Part shown: positions 32,306 to 42,162 of the stretch, piece by piece
How positions within the stretch are numbered: position 1 is the stretch's first letter
How the letters are laid out: the number at the start of each line of letters is the position of its first letter
NCBI GenBank assembly: GCA_002270295.1
Contig: NISF01000002.1
Location: forward strand, 186,001-250,000
From: Enterobacter sp. 10-1
GTDB lineage: Bacteria > Pseudomonadota > Gammaproteobacteria > Enterobacterales > Enterobacteriaceae
Direction of reading: 5' to 3'
DNA: 64,000 nt
Notes under the pieces: generated by a model
Database searches by the model: none
The model's input: only the letters and a program-made list of their open reading frames with translations
Told to the model about the DNA's origin: nothing
Program-made: the position numbers and the translations under genes

Positions 32306-33184
32306 TTATTCGGCGGAAACCGGCACCAGCACGTCTTTCACCAGCGGATCGTCGGTGGTTTTCAGCCAGGTCTGGATCCGCGGGTCGGAAAACGCCTGTT
32401 TTAATTTGACGATATTCTCCTGCGACAAATAAGGCGTCCCGATGACCAATTGCGAAGCGAAGGTGCGCGGCGCCGGCGGGAATAAAATGCCTCTGTCACG
32501 CGATACTTTTCCGGCATCAAACTGCGAGACATAGCCGATTGCCGCATCCACCGAATTGAGCGCCCGCGGCATGGTTAACAGGTCCAGCTCTTTGAAATTA
32601 AACTGATGCGGGTTGCCGACGATATTTTTCAGCTTCGCCGTGCGCGGCTCCACCGCCGGGTCGAGCGTAATCAGGCCGATGCGCTGCAGCAGCCACAGCG
32701 CCTGCCCCTGGTTGGCGCCATCATCCGGCACCACGATCGTCGCCCCATTCGGCAGATCCTTAACCGATTTATAGCGATCGGAGTAAATGCCAAAGGCCCA
32801 CTGGAACACCGGCACCGTGGTGGAAAGCGCGAAGCCGTTAGCGTCCACCACCTGCTTCAGCCACCACTGATGCTGATAGATGGTTCCGGCGTACTCCCCC
32901 TGCGCCACCGCGCGATCCGCCTGCACCGGATCCTGTACCCCCACCGCCTCCAGCTTCAGGCCGTAATCCGGCGCGATATGCTCGCCGATGTACTCGATGA
33001 TCCGCTGCTCGCCGGCCATCGCCGGTTCATAATGAATTTTCAGGGTGGTGCCGAACACCACCTGCTGCGACCGGGCCTCTCCCCGCCACCACCAGAAGGC
33101 GACGGCCAGCGCCACAATCACTACCAGCGCCGCCAGCCACGGCCAGCGGCGGGCCTTACGTAACTCAAACTGTTCTGTTGTCAT
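32306..33184 (-). CDS. MetQ/NlpA-family substrate-binding protein, membrane anchored
   Basis: 292 residues. The N-terminus has a basic stretch and one transmembrane helix (WLAALVVIVALAVAFWWW, residues 16-33) but no lipobox cysteine, so it is probably held by an uncleaved anchor rather than a lipid. The NlpA/MetQ domain follows with FGTTLKIHYEPAMAGEQ, GTIYQHQWWLKQ and IVVPDDGANQGQALWLLQ. Its start overlaps the end of the permease gene. The family takes up D/L-methionine or related compounds; in this operon with monooxygenases the cargo may be another organosulfur compound (inference). Confidence 0.88.
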   Translation of the reverse strand: MTTEQFELRKARRWPWLAALVVIVALAVAFWWWRGEARSQQVVFGTTLKIHYEPAMAGEQRIIEYIGEHIAPDYGLKLEAVGVQDPVQADRAVAQGEYAGTIYQHQWWLKQVVDANGFALSTTVPVFQWAFGIYSDRYKSVKDLPNGATIVVPDDGANQGQALWLLQRIGLITLDPAVEPRTAKLKNIVGNPHQFNFKELDLLTMPRALNSVDAAIGYVSQFDAGKVSRDRGILFPPAPRTFASQLVIGTPYLSQENIVKLKQAFSDPRIQTWLKTTDDPLVKDVLVPVSAE

Positions 33185-33879
33185 GAAGAGATCCCCTGCG
33201 TGTGGCGAAGTTTGTTGACCAGACGGTCACCGAAAAATTGAATCAGCTGGATAGTGGCGATCAGCGCGATAATGGTGGCGATCATGATGTGATTGTCGAA
33301 GCGCTGGTAGCCGTACACCACCGCCAGATAGCCGATCCCTCCCGCGCCGATGGTGCCGGCAATGGCGGAATATTCGATCATCGACACCAGGTTGAGCGTC
33401 ACCGCCGCCACCAGCGCGGGCAGGGCTTCGCTCAGCTGGGCGCTGCGGATAATCTGCCAGCGCGAGCCGCCGCAGACGATCCCCACGGCGGTGACCTCCG
33501 CCGGCAGATCGCGCAGCGCGTTTTCCACCAGCCGGCCGAAAAACGGCACCCCGGCGGCGATCATCGGCACCACGGCGGCAGGAATGCCGATCGTTGTCCC
33601 GGTGAGCCAGAAGGTGAAGGGAATAATCGCCGCCATCAGCACCAGAAACGGCAGAGAGCGCCCCATATTCACCACCCAGTTCAGCACCCGGTACAGCGCG
33701 GCGTGCGGGAACAGGCCCCGCGACGAAGCGTTGAATAGCACCACGCCGACCGCTCCGCCGAGGGTCACCACAAACAGCATCACAATGGCCACCATCAGCC
33801 AGGTTTCGCCGTAGGCGGGCAGCAGCAGCGTATGGATCTCGCTCCAGGGGGTATCCTGGCTGATTACCGAAGGTTTCAT
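33181..33879 (-). CDS. MetI-like ABC permease
   Basis: 232-residue inner-membrane permease with about five hydrophobic segments and the ABC-permease EAA loop (NALRDLPAEVTAVGIVCGGSRWQI). Similar in length and order to MetI of methionine transporters. Overlaps both the ATPase gene and the binding-protein gene by 4 bp, which indicates translational coupling. Confidence 0.9.
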   Translation of the reverse strand: MKPSVISQDTPWSEIHTLLLPAYGETWLMVAIVMLFVVTLGGAVGVVLFNASSRGLFPHAALYRVLNWVVNMGRSLPFLVLMAAIIPFTFWLTGTTIGIPAAVVPMIAAGVPFFGRLVENALRDLPAEVTAVGIVCGGSRWQIIRSAQLSEALPALVAAVTLNLVSMIEYSAIAGTIGAGGIGYLAVVYGYQRFDNHIMIATIIALIATIQLIQFFGDRLVNKLRHTQGISS

Positions 33880-34895
33880 ACCGCCTCCTTGAGTTCCGGC
33901 GCGCCGTCAAGCACCTCCGCCGCGATACCAAGCTGCGCCAGCAGCGCCAGCATCCGCGCCGCCGACAGGCGCTCGCCCTGAAAGCGCACCCCCGCCTGCA
34001 GCCGTCCCGCCAGCCGGCCGTTGATCACCTCAACGTGGCCGCCGAGCAGGTCGATCTGCAGCGCAAACTGCTGGCTCAGGCGGCTGATCCAGTCGGTGGC
34101 CACCGGCACATCCCAGCGATAGCTCAGGCGCAGCAGCAGATCGCTATGGGCCGCCACCGGAGAGAGCGGCAGCAGCTGCTGGCCCAGCAGAGAATCCGGG
34201 CGCGCCAGCAGCTCTTTCACCTCGCCGAACTGGAGGATCGCGCCGTCGCGAATTTCAGCGACCGCATCCGCCGCCGCGCGTACCGCGTCCATCTCGTGGG
34301 TAATAAGCACGATCGCCAGGCGATACTCATCGCGCAGGCGTTTAAGCAAATTGAGCACCGCGGCGGTGGCCTGCGGGTCCAGCCCGGAGGTGGCCTCGTC
34401 CGCCAGCAGCACCGAAGGACGCAGCGCCAGGGCGCGGGCGATGCCGATGCGCTGGCGCTGGCCGCCGGAGAGCTGGGCCGGCCAGGCGTCGGCTTTATCG
34501 CTCAGGCCGACGCTTTCCAGCAGTTCGCCAACCCGGGCTTTAACATCCCGCTCCACCACCCCGAGGTACTCCAGCGGCAGGGCGATATTTTGCCAGGCCG
34601 TTTTGCGGTTCAGCAGCGCCGAGGACTGGAAAACGGTGCCGATCGCCCGCCGCTCGCGGCGCAGCGCCTCGCCGCTGAGCAGCGACAAATCGTTGCCGTT
34701 AACCCGGATGCTGCCGCTGTCGGGGCGCTCCAGCAGGCTGATGCAGCGCGCAAGGGTCGATTTACCCGCGCCGCTTGGCCCCACCACCGCGGTGATGGAG
34801 CCGGTCGGCACCCGCAGCGACAGCCCTTTCAGCACCTCGCTGACCCGCCCCCCCGCCGTGCGGTAGCTTTTATGCAGGTCGTCTATCTCAATCAT
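33876..34895 (-). CDS. MetN-like ABC transporter ATPase
   Basis: 339 residues. Walker A GPSGAGKST near residue 39, signature LSGGQRQRIGIARAL, Walker B VLLADEATSGLD and the switch histidine in LITHEM. A C-terminal NIL-type domain (about residues 255-335) matches MetN, where it senses methionine for feedback inhibition. Energises the MetI/MetQ-like proteins next to it. The E. coli metNIQ operon lies elsewhere, so this is a paralogous system devoted to the island. Confidence 0.92.
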   Translation of the reverse strand: MIEIDDLHKSYRTAGGRVSEVLKGLSLRVPTGSITAVVGPSGAGKSTLARCISLLERPDSGSIRVNGNDLSLLSGEALRRERRAIGTVFQSSALLNRKTAWQNIALPLEYLGVVERDVKARVGELLESVGLSDKADAWPAQLSGGQRQRIGIARALALRPSVLLADEATSGLDPQATAAVLNLLKRLRDEYRLAIVLITHEMDAVRAAADAVAEIRDGAILQFGEVKELLARPDSLLGQQLLPLSPVAAHSDLLLRLSYRWDVPVATDWISRLSQQFALQIDLLGGHVEVINGRLAGRLQAGVRFQGERLSAARMLALLAQLGIAAEVLDGAPELKEAV

Positions 34896-36298
34896 GTCAC
34901 CTTCTCCCCCGCCCCGGCGTCGATGCGCACGCCGCGCCGGTAGCCGGCTCCCGGATGCGGAGCCACCAGGCGCGGCCCGGCGCCGAACAGTTTTTCGCGC
35001 AGCGTGCCTTCGCGGTACTCCTGCTTGAAGACGCCGCGCTTTTGCAGCTCGGGAATAAGCAGATCCACCACATCGCGGAAGGTTTCGTGGGTGACGGCGT
35101 AGGCGAGGTTAAAACCATCGACATCGGTCTCCTCGACCCACGACTGCAGCTCGTCGGCCACGGTTTCCGCGCTGCCGACGATCAGCGGGCCGAAGCCGCC
35201 AATCCCCACCCAGTCGGCCAGCGCCTGCACCGTCCACTGACGGTCCGGATCGGCGGTGGAAAAGGCCTCGACCGCCGACTGAATGGCGTTGGTATGCAGA
35301 TATTTCAGCACCTGATCCGGCTGGTACTGGCCGAAGTCGATCCCGGTCCAGCCAGAGATCAGCGCCAGCGCCCCTTCATAGCTGACGTAGGATTTATACT
35401 CCTGCCATTTGGCCTGCGCCTCGCGGTCGGTTTCGCCGACGATCACCGTTTGCAGGTTAAAAATCAGGATGCTGCGCGGATCGCGTCCGGCCTCCGCGGC
35501 GCGGCGGCGAATGTCGGCCACGGTCTTTTTAAGCAGCGTTTTTGACGGCGCGGCGACAAACACGCACTCGGCGTGCCCGGCGGCAAACTGCTTCCCGCGG
35601 CTCGACGCCCCGGCCTGATAGAGCACCGGAGTGCGCTGCGGCGAGGGTTCGCAGAGGTGGATCCCCGGAACCGAGAAGAAGTTGCCCTGGTGGTTGATCG
35701 GATGGATTTTCTGCGGATCGCTGAAGATCCCCCGTTCGCGATCGCGCAGCACCGCCCCGTCTTCCCAGCTGCCTTCCAGCAGTTTATAGACCACGTCGAG
35801 GTACTCGTCGGCGTAGTCGTAGCGCGCATCGTGATCGGTCTGCGCCTGATGACCAATGTTGCGCGCCCCGCTTTCCAGGTATGAGGTCACGATATTCCAG
35901 CCCACCCGGCCTTTGGTCAGATGGTCAAGGGTCGACAGGCGGCGGGCAAACGGATACGGATGCTCAAACGACAGCGATGCGGTCAGGCCAAAGCCGAGGT
36001 GCTCCGTCACCAGCGCCATCGGGGTAATCAGCGCCAGCGGATCGTTCACCGGCACCTGCGTTGCCTGGCGAATGGCGGCATCGCCGTTGCCGTTCAGCAC
36101 GTCGTAGATGCCCAGCACGTCGGCAATAAACAGGCCGTCGAACTTCCCGCGCTCCAGCAGACGCGCGAGGTCAACCCAGTAGTCCAGATCCTTGTACTGC
36201 CATGAGCGATCGCGCGGATGGGTCCACAGCCCCGGCGACTGGTGGCCGACGCAGTTCATATCAAAAGCATTAAGACGAATTTCGCGTTGTGATGACAT
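34892..36298 (-). CDS. NtaA/DmoA-family FMN-dependent monooxygenase
   Basis: 468-residue luciferase-like (LLM) flavoprotein. The start MSSQREIRLNAFDMN is chosen by family alignment; 37 further in-frame codons run into the intergenic gap. Features: GLFIADVLGIYD, SLSFEHPYPFARRLSTLDHL, GRVGWNIVTSYLESGARN, and a long NtaA-type insertion with the VLYQAGASSRGKQFAA phosphate-binding segment. Relatives oxidise dimethyl sulfide (DmoA), nitrilotriacetate (NtaA) or dibenzothiophene sulfone using FMNH2. The context favours an organosulfur substrate. Overlaps metN by 4 bp. Confidence 0.9.
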   Translation of the reverse strand: MSSQREIRLNAFDMNCVGHQSPGLWTHPRDRSWQYKDLDYWVDLARLLERGKFDGLFIADVLGIYDVLNGNGDAAIRQATQVPVNDPLALITPMALVTEHLGFGLTASLSFEHPYPFARRLSTLDHLTKGRVGWNIVTSYLESGARNIGHQAQTDHDARYDYADEYLDVVYKLLEGSWEDGAVLRDRERGIFSDPQKIHPINHQGNFFSVPGIHLCEPSPQRTPVLYQAGASSRGKQFAAGHAECVFVAAPSKTLLKKTVADIRRRAAEAGRDPRSILIFNLQTVIVGETDREAQAKWQEYKSYVSYEGALALISGWTGIDFGQYQPDQVLKYLHTNAIQSAVEAFSTADPDRQWTVQALADWVGIGGFGPLIVGSAETVADELQSWVEETDVDGFNLAYAVTHETFRDVVDLLIPELQKRGVFKQEYREGTLREKLFGAGPRLVAPHPGAGYRRGVRIDAGAGEKVT

Positions 36299-36338
36299 AG
36301 CACTTCTCCACGGTGCGTCCCGATCGAGGGGCGCACGC

Positions 36339-37733
36339 TTAATCATGAATAACGAAAGAACTCTCGATCCCCAGCGTCGCCAGCGCTTCGGCGGCGACCG
36401 CGGCGGCATGGTCGGCGACCTGCGGCAGACCCATCAGCTCGCCAAAACGTCCGCGGGCCGCCGGACCGGAAATCAGTACCTTTGGCGTCACCACGCCCTC
36501 GCGGCCAATCGCCCGGGAGCGCGAGTCGACGTCGAGCCCGAGCCCGAGCGCGTCGGCGCGGATCAGCCCCTCCTGCGCCAGGTCGCGCAGCAGCGGCTGG
36601 CTGTCGATCAGGCCGCCGTGCGCGGGGCCGGTGGTCAGAATCAGGCGATCGACGGTCAGCGATTGAGGGTCGCCGTGGCGCGGACTCAGGGTCAGGGTCA
36701 GCCGGCGGGCATCGCCCTCCAGCGCCGTCAGCCTTGCCGCCTGCACCTTCAGGCTGCCGTCGCGCTGCCGCTGGCTAAGCACATCGGCGACCTGCGGGGC
36801 GATGCGGTAGCGATGCACATCCCAGTAGCTGCGCAGATGGCGCAGGAAGCGCTGGCGGTCGGCAAAGGTCAGCCCCTGCCAGATGCTCTGCCCCTGGTTA
36901 CGCACCGCGTCCAGCACCACCTGCCACGGCTGCCCCAGCTCCGCGGCGCGACGGACATCTTCCCGCACCCGCCGCAGCCGCTGACGCAGCGTGCCCTGGC
37001 GATAGTCGCCGGGCCACGGCTCGGCAGCGCCGCTGATGTTTCCTCTGGGCAGCAGGCCGTGCCGCGAAAATGCCGTCACCGGACCGCGATGTCCGAGCCG
37101 CGACAGGGTGGCGATGGTGTCGGCCATCGTCAAACCGGTACCCATCACCGCCACCCGCGCATCCGGCGCAATGTCGGCAAGCGCGTCCGCACGCCACGGA
37201 TTGGCAATCAGCGCAGGATGGTCGTGGAAAGGGGCCGCCAGGCGCGGCAGCGCCGGCGGCGGATGGCTCACCGCGAGGATCAGCAGATCGCTTTTCAGCA
37301 GCCGGCCGCTGGCGGTGGTGACGCCGCGCGGGTCATAGGCCAGCGCCTGCTCACGCAGGTGGGCCAGCCGTCCCGCGCTCGCCCGCAGCGCATCGGCAAA
37401 GCGCTGGCTGACGTAGCGGCCAAACTGGCCGCGCTGCGGATAGAGCGCGCCGTCCTCACGCCGCGCCTGCGGGTCGTCGGCGAATGCCGGCTGGCCGCGA
37501 TACCAGCGGTCGAAAGCGCCCTCCTCCTCGCCCGCCAGCTGCATCCGCGCGGCGGGGACGTTGATGCGATGGGAGGGCTCGGCGGTGGAGTAGGCCACCC
37601 CCGCGCCGGGCACGGCGCGAGGCTCCAGCAGCGTCACCCGCAGCCCGTGCGGGGCCAGGCGCAGAAGCTCAATCGCCACGGCGGCGCCGCTGAACCCGCC
37701 GCCGATAATGACCACCTGCGGTTCAGCGCTCAT
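36339..37733 (-). CDS. FAD/NAD(P)-binding protein of the sulfur operon
   Basis: 464 residues with an N-terminal dinucleotide-binding motif VVIIGGGFSGAAVAIELL and a second nucleotide motif DARVAVMGTGLTMADTIATL, as in the NAD_binding_9 (FAD-NAD(P)-binding) family; HRINVPAARMQL follows the first Rossmann fold. Function unknown. It sits between two FMNH2-dependent monooxygenases, so it may handle an intermediate or supply reducing power (inference). ATG at 37733 has a GAGGGGGA six bases upstream; a TTG two codons earlier (37739) is less likely. Confidence 0.8.
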   Translation of the reverse strand: MSAEPQVVIIGGGFSGAAVAIELLRLAPHGLRVTLLEPRAVPGAGVAYSTAEPSHRINVPAARMQLAGEEEGAFDRWYRGQPAFADDPQARREDGALYPQRGQFGRYVSQRFADALRASAGRLAHLREQALAYDPRGVTTASGRLLKSDLLILAVSHPPPALPRLAAPFHDHPALIANPWRADALADIAPDARVAVMGTGLTMADTIATLSRLGHRGPVTAFSRHGLLPRGNISGAAEPWPGDYRQGTLRQRLRRVREDVRRAAELGQPWQVVLDAVRNQGQSIWQGLTFADRQRFLRHLRSYWDVHRYRIAPQVADVLSQRQRDGSLKVQAARLTALEGDARRLTLTLSPRHGDPQSLTVDRLILTTGPAHGGLIDSQPLLRDLAQEGLIRADALGLGLDVDSRSRAIGREGVVTPKVLISGPAARGRFGELMGLPQVADHAAAVAAEALATLGIESSFVIHD

Positions 37734-37777
37734 CGGCAATCCCCCTCTGGAGGCAGAAAAGCATGTCCACCTCCCGC

Positions 37778-38950
37778 TCAGCTGGCGCTGACCTGTTTAA
37801 CCGGCCGCTTATCGCCGCCGATGGTTTCGCCAAACGGGCCGGTATTCACGCCGCGCGCTTTGGGCAGGGCGTTGCCGGCAAGCGGCAGCAGCGGCATGAC
37901 CAAATCGGCAAAGCGGTGGGCCTCTTCGAGGTGCGGATAGCCGGAGAAGATAAAGTTGGTGATGCCGAGGGCCTGATATTCGCGAATGCGGTCCGCGACC
38001 TGCTGCGGGCTGCCGACCAGCGCCGTACCCGCCCCGCCGCGCACGAGGCCAACGCCCGCCCACAGGTTCGGGGCGATGCGCAGGTTGTCGCGGGAGCCGT
38101 TATGCAGGGCGCTCATTCGCGCCTGGCCCGCGGAATCCATGCGGGCAAAGATCTTCTGCGCCTGGGCGATGGTGTCATCATCCAGATGGGCAATCAGACG
38201 GTCGGCGGCGGCCCAGGCCTCTTCTTCCGTTTCACGGACGATAACGTGCAGGCGAATGCCGTACTGCAGGGTGCGGCCGCGGGCGGCGGCGCGCTCGCGC
38301 ACGATGGCCAGCTTCTCCGCCACCAGCTCAGGCGGTTCACCCCAGGTCAGATAGCTATCGATTTGCCCGGCGGCAACGTCAATGGCCTCCTCTGAAGAGC
38401 CGCCGAAATAGAGCGGCGGGCCGTTTTCCTGCACCGGCGGGAAGAGAACTTCCGCCCCCTCAACCTGAATATGCTCGCCGTGATAATCCACCTTTTCGCC
38501 TTTCAGCAGGCGCGAGTAAACGTCAAGAAATTCACGGGTAACCTGATAGCGCTGGCTATGGTCGAGGAAAATCCCGTCGCCCTTGTTCTCCACCGGATCG
38601 CCGCCGGTTACCACGTTGATCAGCAGCCGGCCTTCCGACAGGCGGTCGAGGGTCGCCGCCATGCGCGCCGCCAGCGTCGGCGGCTGCAGTCCCGGACGCA
38701 CCGCAACCAGATAGCGCAGGCGGCGGGTTAACGGCGCCAGCGCCGAGGCGACCAGCCAGGAGTCTTCGCAGCTTTTGCCGGTCGGGATCAGCACGCCGTA
38801 GTAGCCAAGGCTGTCGGCGGCCAGAGCAACCTGTTGTAAGTACGCTAAATCAACGGGGCGTCCGCCTTCGGTGGTGCCCAGATAGCGGCCGTCGCCGTGG
38901 GTGGGTAAGAACCAAAACACGTTGATCTTATCGCTAGCTTTCTGCGTCAT
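37778..38950 (-). CDS. ssuD: FMNH2-dependent alkanesulfonate monooxygenase (SsuD-like)
   Basis: 390 residues (E. coli SsuD 381). Bacterial-luciferase fold with [17 protein letters not shown] at the N-terminus, [37 protein letters not shown] and [11 protein letters not shown], all typical SsuD segments. Cleaves alkanesulfonates to aldehyde and sulfite using FMNH2 and oxygen. First gene of a six-gene operon; AGGAA lies 7 nt before its ATG. SsuE, the usual flavin reductase partner, is not encoded nearby. A second SsuD elsewhere in the genome is possible, so the symbol denotes family. Confidence 0.9.
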   Translation of the reverse strand: MTQKASDKINVFWFLPTHGDGRYLGTTEGGRPVDLAYLQQVALAADSLGYYGVLIPTGKSCEDSWLVASALAPLTRRLRYLVAVRPGLQPPTLAARMAATLDRLSEGRLLINVVTGGDPVENKGDGIFLDHSQRYQVTREFLDVYSRLLKGEKVDYHGEHIQVEGAEVLFPPVQENGPPLYFGGSSEEAIDVAAGQIDSYLTWGEPPELVAEKLAIVRERAAARGRTLQYGIRLHVIVRETEEEAWAAADRLIAHLDDDTIAQAQKIFARMDSAGQARMSALHNGSRDNLRIAPNLWAGVGLVRGGAGTALVGSPQQVADRIREYQALGITNFIFSGYPHLEEAHRFADLVMPLLPLAGNALPKARGVNTGPFGETIGGDKRPVKQVSAS

Positions 38951-38962
38951 TATCCATTTCCT

Positions 38963-39012
38963 ATATAACCATATTCGATATTCATCGAAGAGTTGTTTTA
39001 ATTTGGTTATAT
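38963..39012 (-). promoter_or_regulatory. Nested inverted repeats in the ssuD-like leader
   Basis: A perfect 9-bp dyad (ATATAACCA 38963-38971, TGGTTATAT 39004-39012) encloses a second perfect dyad TTCGAT-N4-ATCGAA at 38974-38989. With the predicted start at about 39009, most of it would be transcribed as a 5' hairpin ending next to the AGGAA ribosome binding site. It could be an operator, a leader stem, or both. Confidence 0.55.
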
Positions 39013-39018
39013 GAGTGT

Positions 39019-39036
39019 TAGCGATAATCGTGCCAA
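39019..39036 (-). promoter_or_regulatory. Sigma-54 (-24/-12) promoter of the ssuD-metQ operon
   Basis: Read on the minus strand: TTGGCACGATTATCGCTA. The -24 element TTGGCACG is perfect, the -12 element TCGC differs from TTGC at one base, and GG and GC are separated by exactly 10 bp. Predicted transcription start near 39009, 59 bp before the ssuD-like ATG. Confidence 0.8.
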
Positions 39037-39099
39037 TGCGGACAGGAAAATTAAGACAACAAAATCAAATAATTAATAAAATTCTGCGCCCGCCAGGCT

Positions 39100-39145
39100 G
39101 TTGCAAATGCGCCAGCAGATGGGGCGAGGCTGCCGCTTTTGCAAC
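39100..39145. promoter_or_regulatory. Probable enhancer (UAS) for the sigma-54 activator
   Basis: Imperfect 17-bp inverted repeat: left arm GTTGCAAATGCGCCAGC (39100-39116), right arm GCTGCCGCTTTTGCAAC (39129-39145), matching at 15 of 17 positions with a 12-bp centre. It lies at about -91 to -136 relative to the predicted start of the ssuD-like operon and 77 bp before the regulator gene, as expected for a Fis-type HTH dimer site. Confidence 0.65.
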
Positions 39146-39221
39146 AAAACCACAGAGTTTGCCCGTGTTTACCGCCGCCGACAGAGGATAAGTTCAAGGC
39201 GTTATTTAGCGGAGGACTACC

Positions 39222-41165
<1,944 letters not shown>

Positions 41166-41317
41166 GCCGCTTTACGAGGCGCGTTCCCGATTATCCCCGT
41201 GCCGATAGCCTCCTCCGCACGGCAATGATACCCTTACATTTCTGAGAACATTGGTCGGGCACGGCGCCCGGCCAGGCCGGCCGCTCATCCGCCGGGCTAA
41301 ATGATAAGGAGAGACCT

Positions 41318-42073
41318 GTGGCCGTTCATCTGTTAATCGTCGACGCGCTCAATCTGATTCGCCGCATTCACGCGGTGCAGGGTTCGCCCTGCGTTGACAC
41401 CTGCCTGCACGCGCTGGAGCAGCTGATCGTCCATAGTCAGCCAACGCACGCGGTGGCGGTATTTGATGATGACGATCGCGCCCACAGCTGGCGGCACCAG
41501 CGTCTGGCTGAATATAAAGCCGGCCGCGCGCCGATGCCGGAGACGCTGGAGGCCGAAATGCCCGCGCTCCGTGCGGCGTTTGAACAGCGCGGAATACGCT
41601 GCTGGGCCTTAGCGGGCAACGAAGCCGACGATCTCGCCGCCACCCTGGCGATGAAGGTGGCCCTGGCCGGGCACCAGGCCACCATCGTCTCCACGGATAA
41701 AGGCTACTGCCAGCTGCTTTCGCCCACGGTTCGCATCCGCGACTACTTCCAGAAGCGCTGGCTGGACGCCCCCTTTATTGCCAAAGAGTTTGGCGTGACC
41801 CCGCAGCAGCTGCCTGACTACTGGGGCCTGGCGGGCATTAGCAGCTCGAAGGTACCGGGCGTGGCGGGTATCGGCCCTAAAAGCGCCGCCCAGCTGTTAA
41901 CTGAGTTTACCGATCTGGAGGGGATTTACGCCCGTCTCGACGAGGTCGCGGAGAAGTGGCGCAAGAAGCTGGAAGAGCATAAAGAGATGGCGTTCACCTG
42001 CCGCGAAATCGCCCGTCTGCAGACCGATTTACAGCTCGACGGCAACCTGCAGCAGCTGCGGCTGACGGCGTAG
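41318..42073 (+). CDS. xni: Flap endonuclease Xni (YgdG/ExoIX)
   Basis: 251 residues, the E. coli length, from a GTG start at 41318 preceded by AAGGAGAGACCT. Related to the 5'-nuclease domain of DNA polymerase [33 protein letters not shown] and the helix-hairpin-helix [14 protein letters not shown] carry the metal and DNA contacts. In E. coli it directly follows sdaB; here the 13-kb organosulfur island separates the two. Confidence 0.97.
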   Translation: MAVHLLIVDALNLIRRIHAVQGSPCVDTCLHALEQLIVHSQPTHAVAVFDDDDRAHSWRHQRLAEYKAGRAPMPETLEAEMPALRAAFEQRGIRCWALAGNEADDLAATLAMKVALAGHQATIVSTDKGYCQLLSPTVRIRDYFQKRWLDAPFIAKEFGVTPQQLPDYWGLAGISSSKVPGVAGIGPKSAAQLLTEFTDLEGIYARLDEVAEKWRKKLEEHKEMAFTCREIARLQTDLQLDGNLQQLRLTA

Positions 42074-42106
42074 TCGGTGTCGCTGGCATAGTCGGTATAG
42101 CTGGCG
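42071..42106. repeat. 18-bp imperfect tandem duplication after xni
   Basis: TAGTCGGTGTCGCTGGCA (42071-42088) is followed directly by TAGTCGGTATAGCTGGCG (42089-42106), identical at 15 of 18 positions. The first copy begins with the xni stop codon, suggesting a slippage duplication of the gene's 3' end. Confidence 0.8.
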
Positions 42107-42123
42107 GCCGAGGTTCAGCCAGA

Positions 42124-42148
42124 AAGGGCGATAGCCAGCATCGCCCTT
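42124..42148. terminator. Shared hairpin between convergent xni and fucO
   Basis: AAGGGCGAT / ATCGCCCTT, perfect 9-bp stem with a 7-nt loop, centred between the two convergent stops. T-runs are short on either side. Confidence 0.6.
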
Positions 42149-42162
42149 GCCCCCGGCAGCGT

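Noticed and set aside
36192-37940. 582-codon plus-strand frame across the FAD/NAD(P) gene
   Set aside because: Arginine- and glutamine-rich translation typical of antisense GC-rich DNA; the minus-strand genes here have clear domains.
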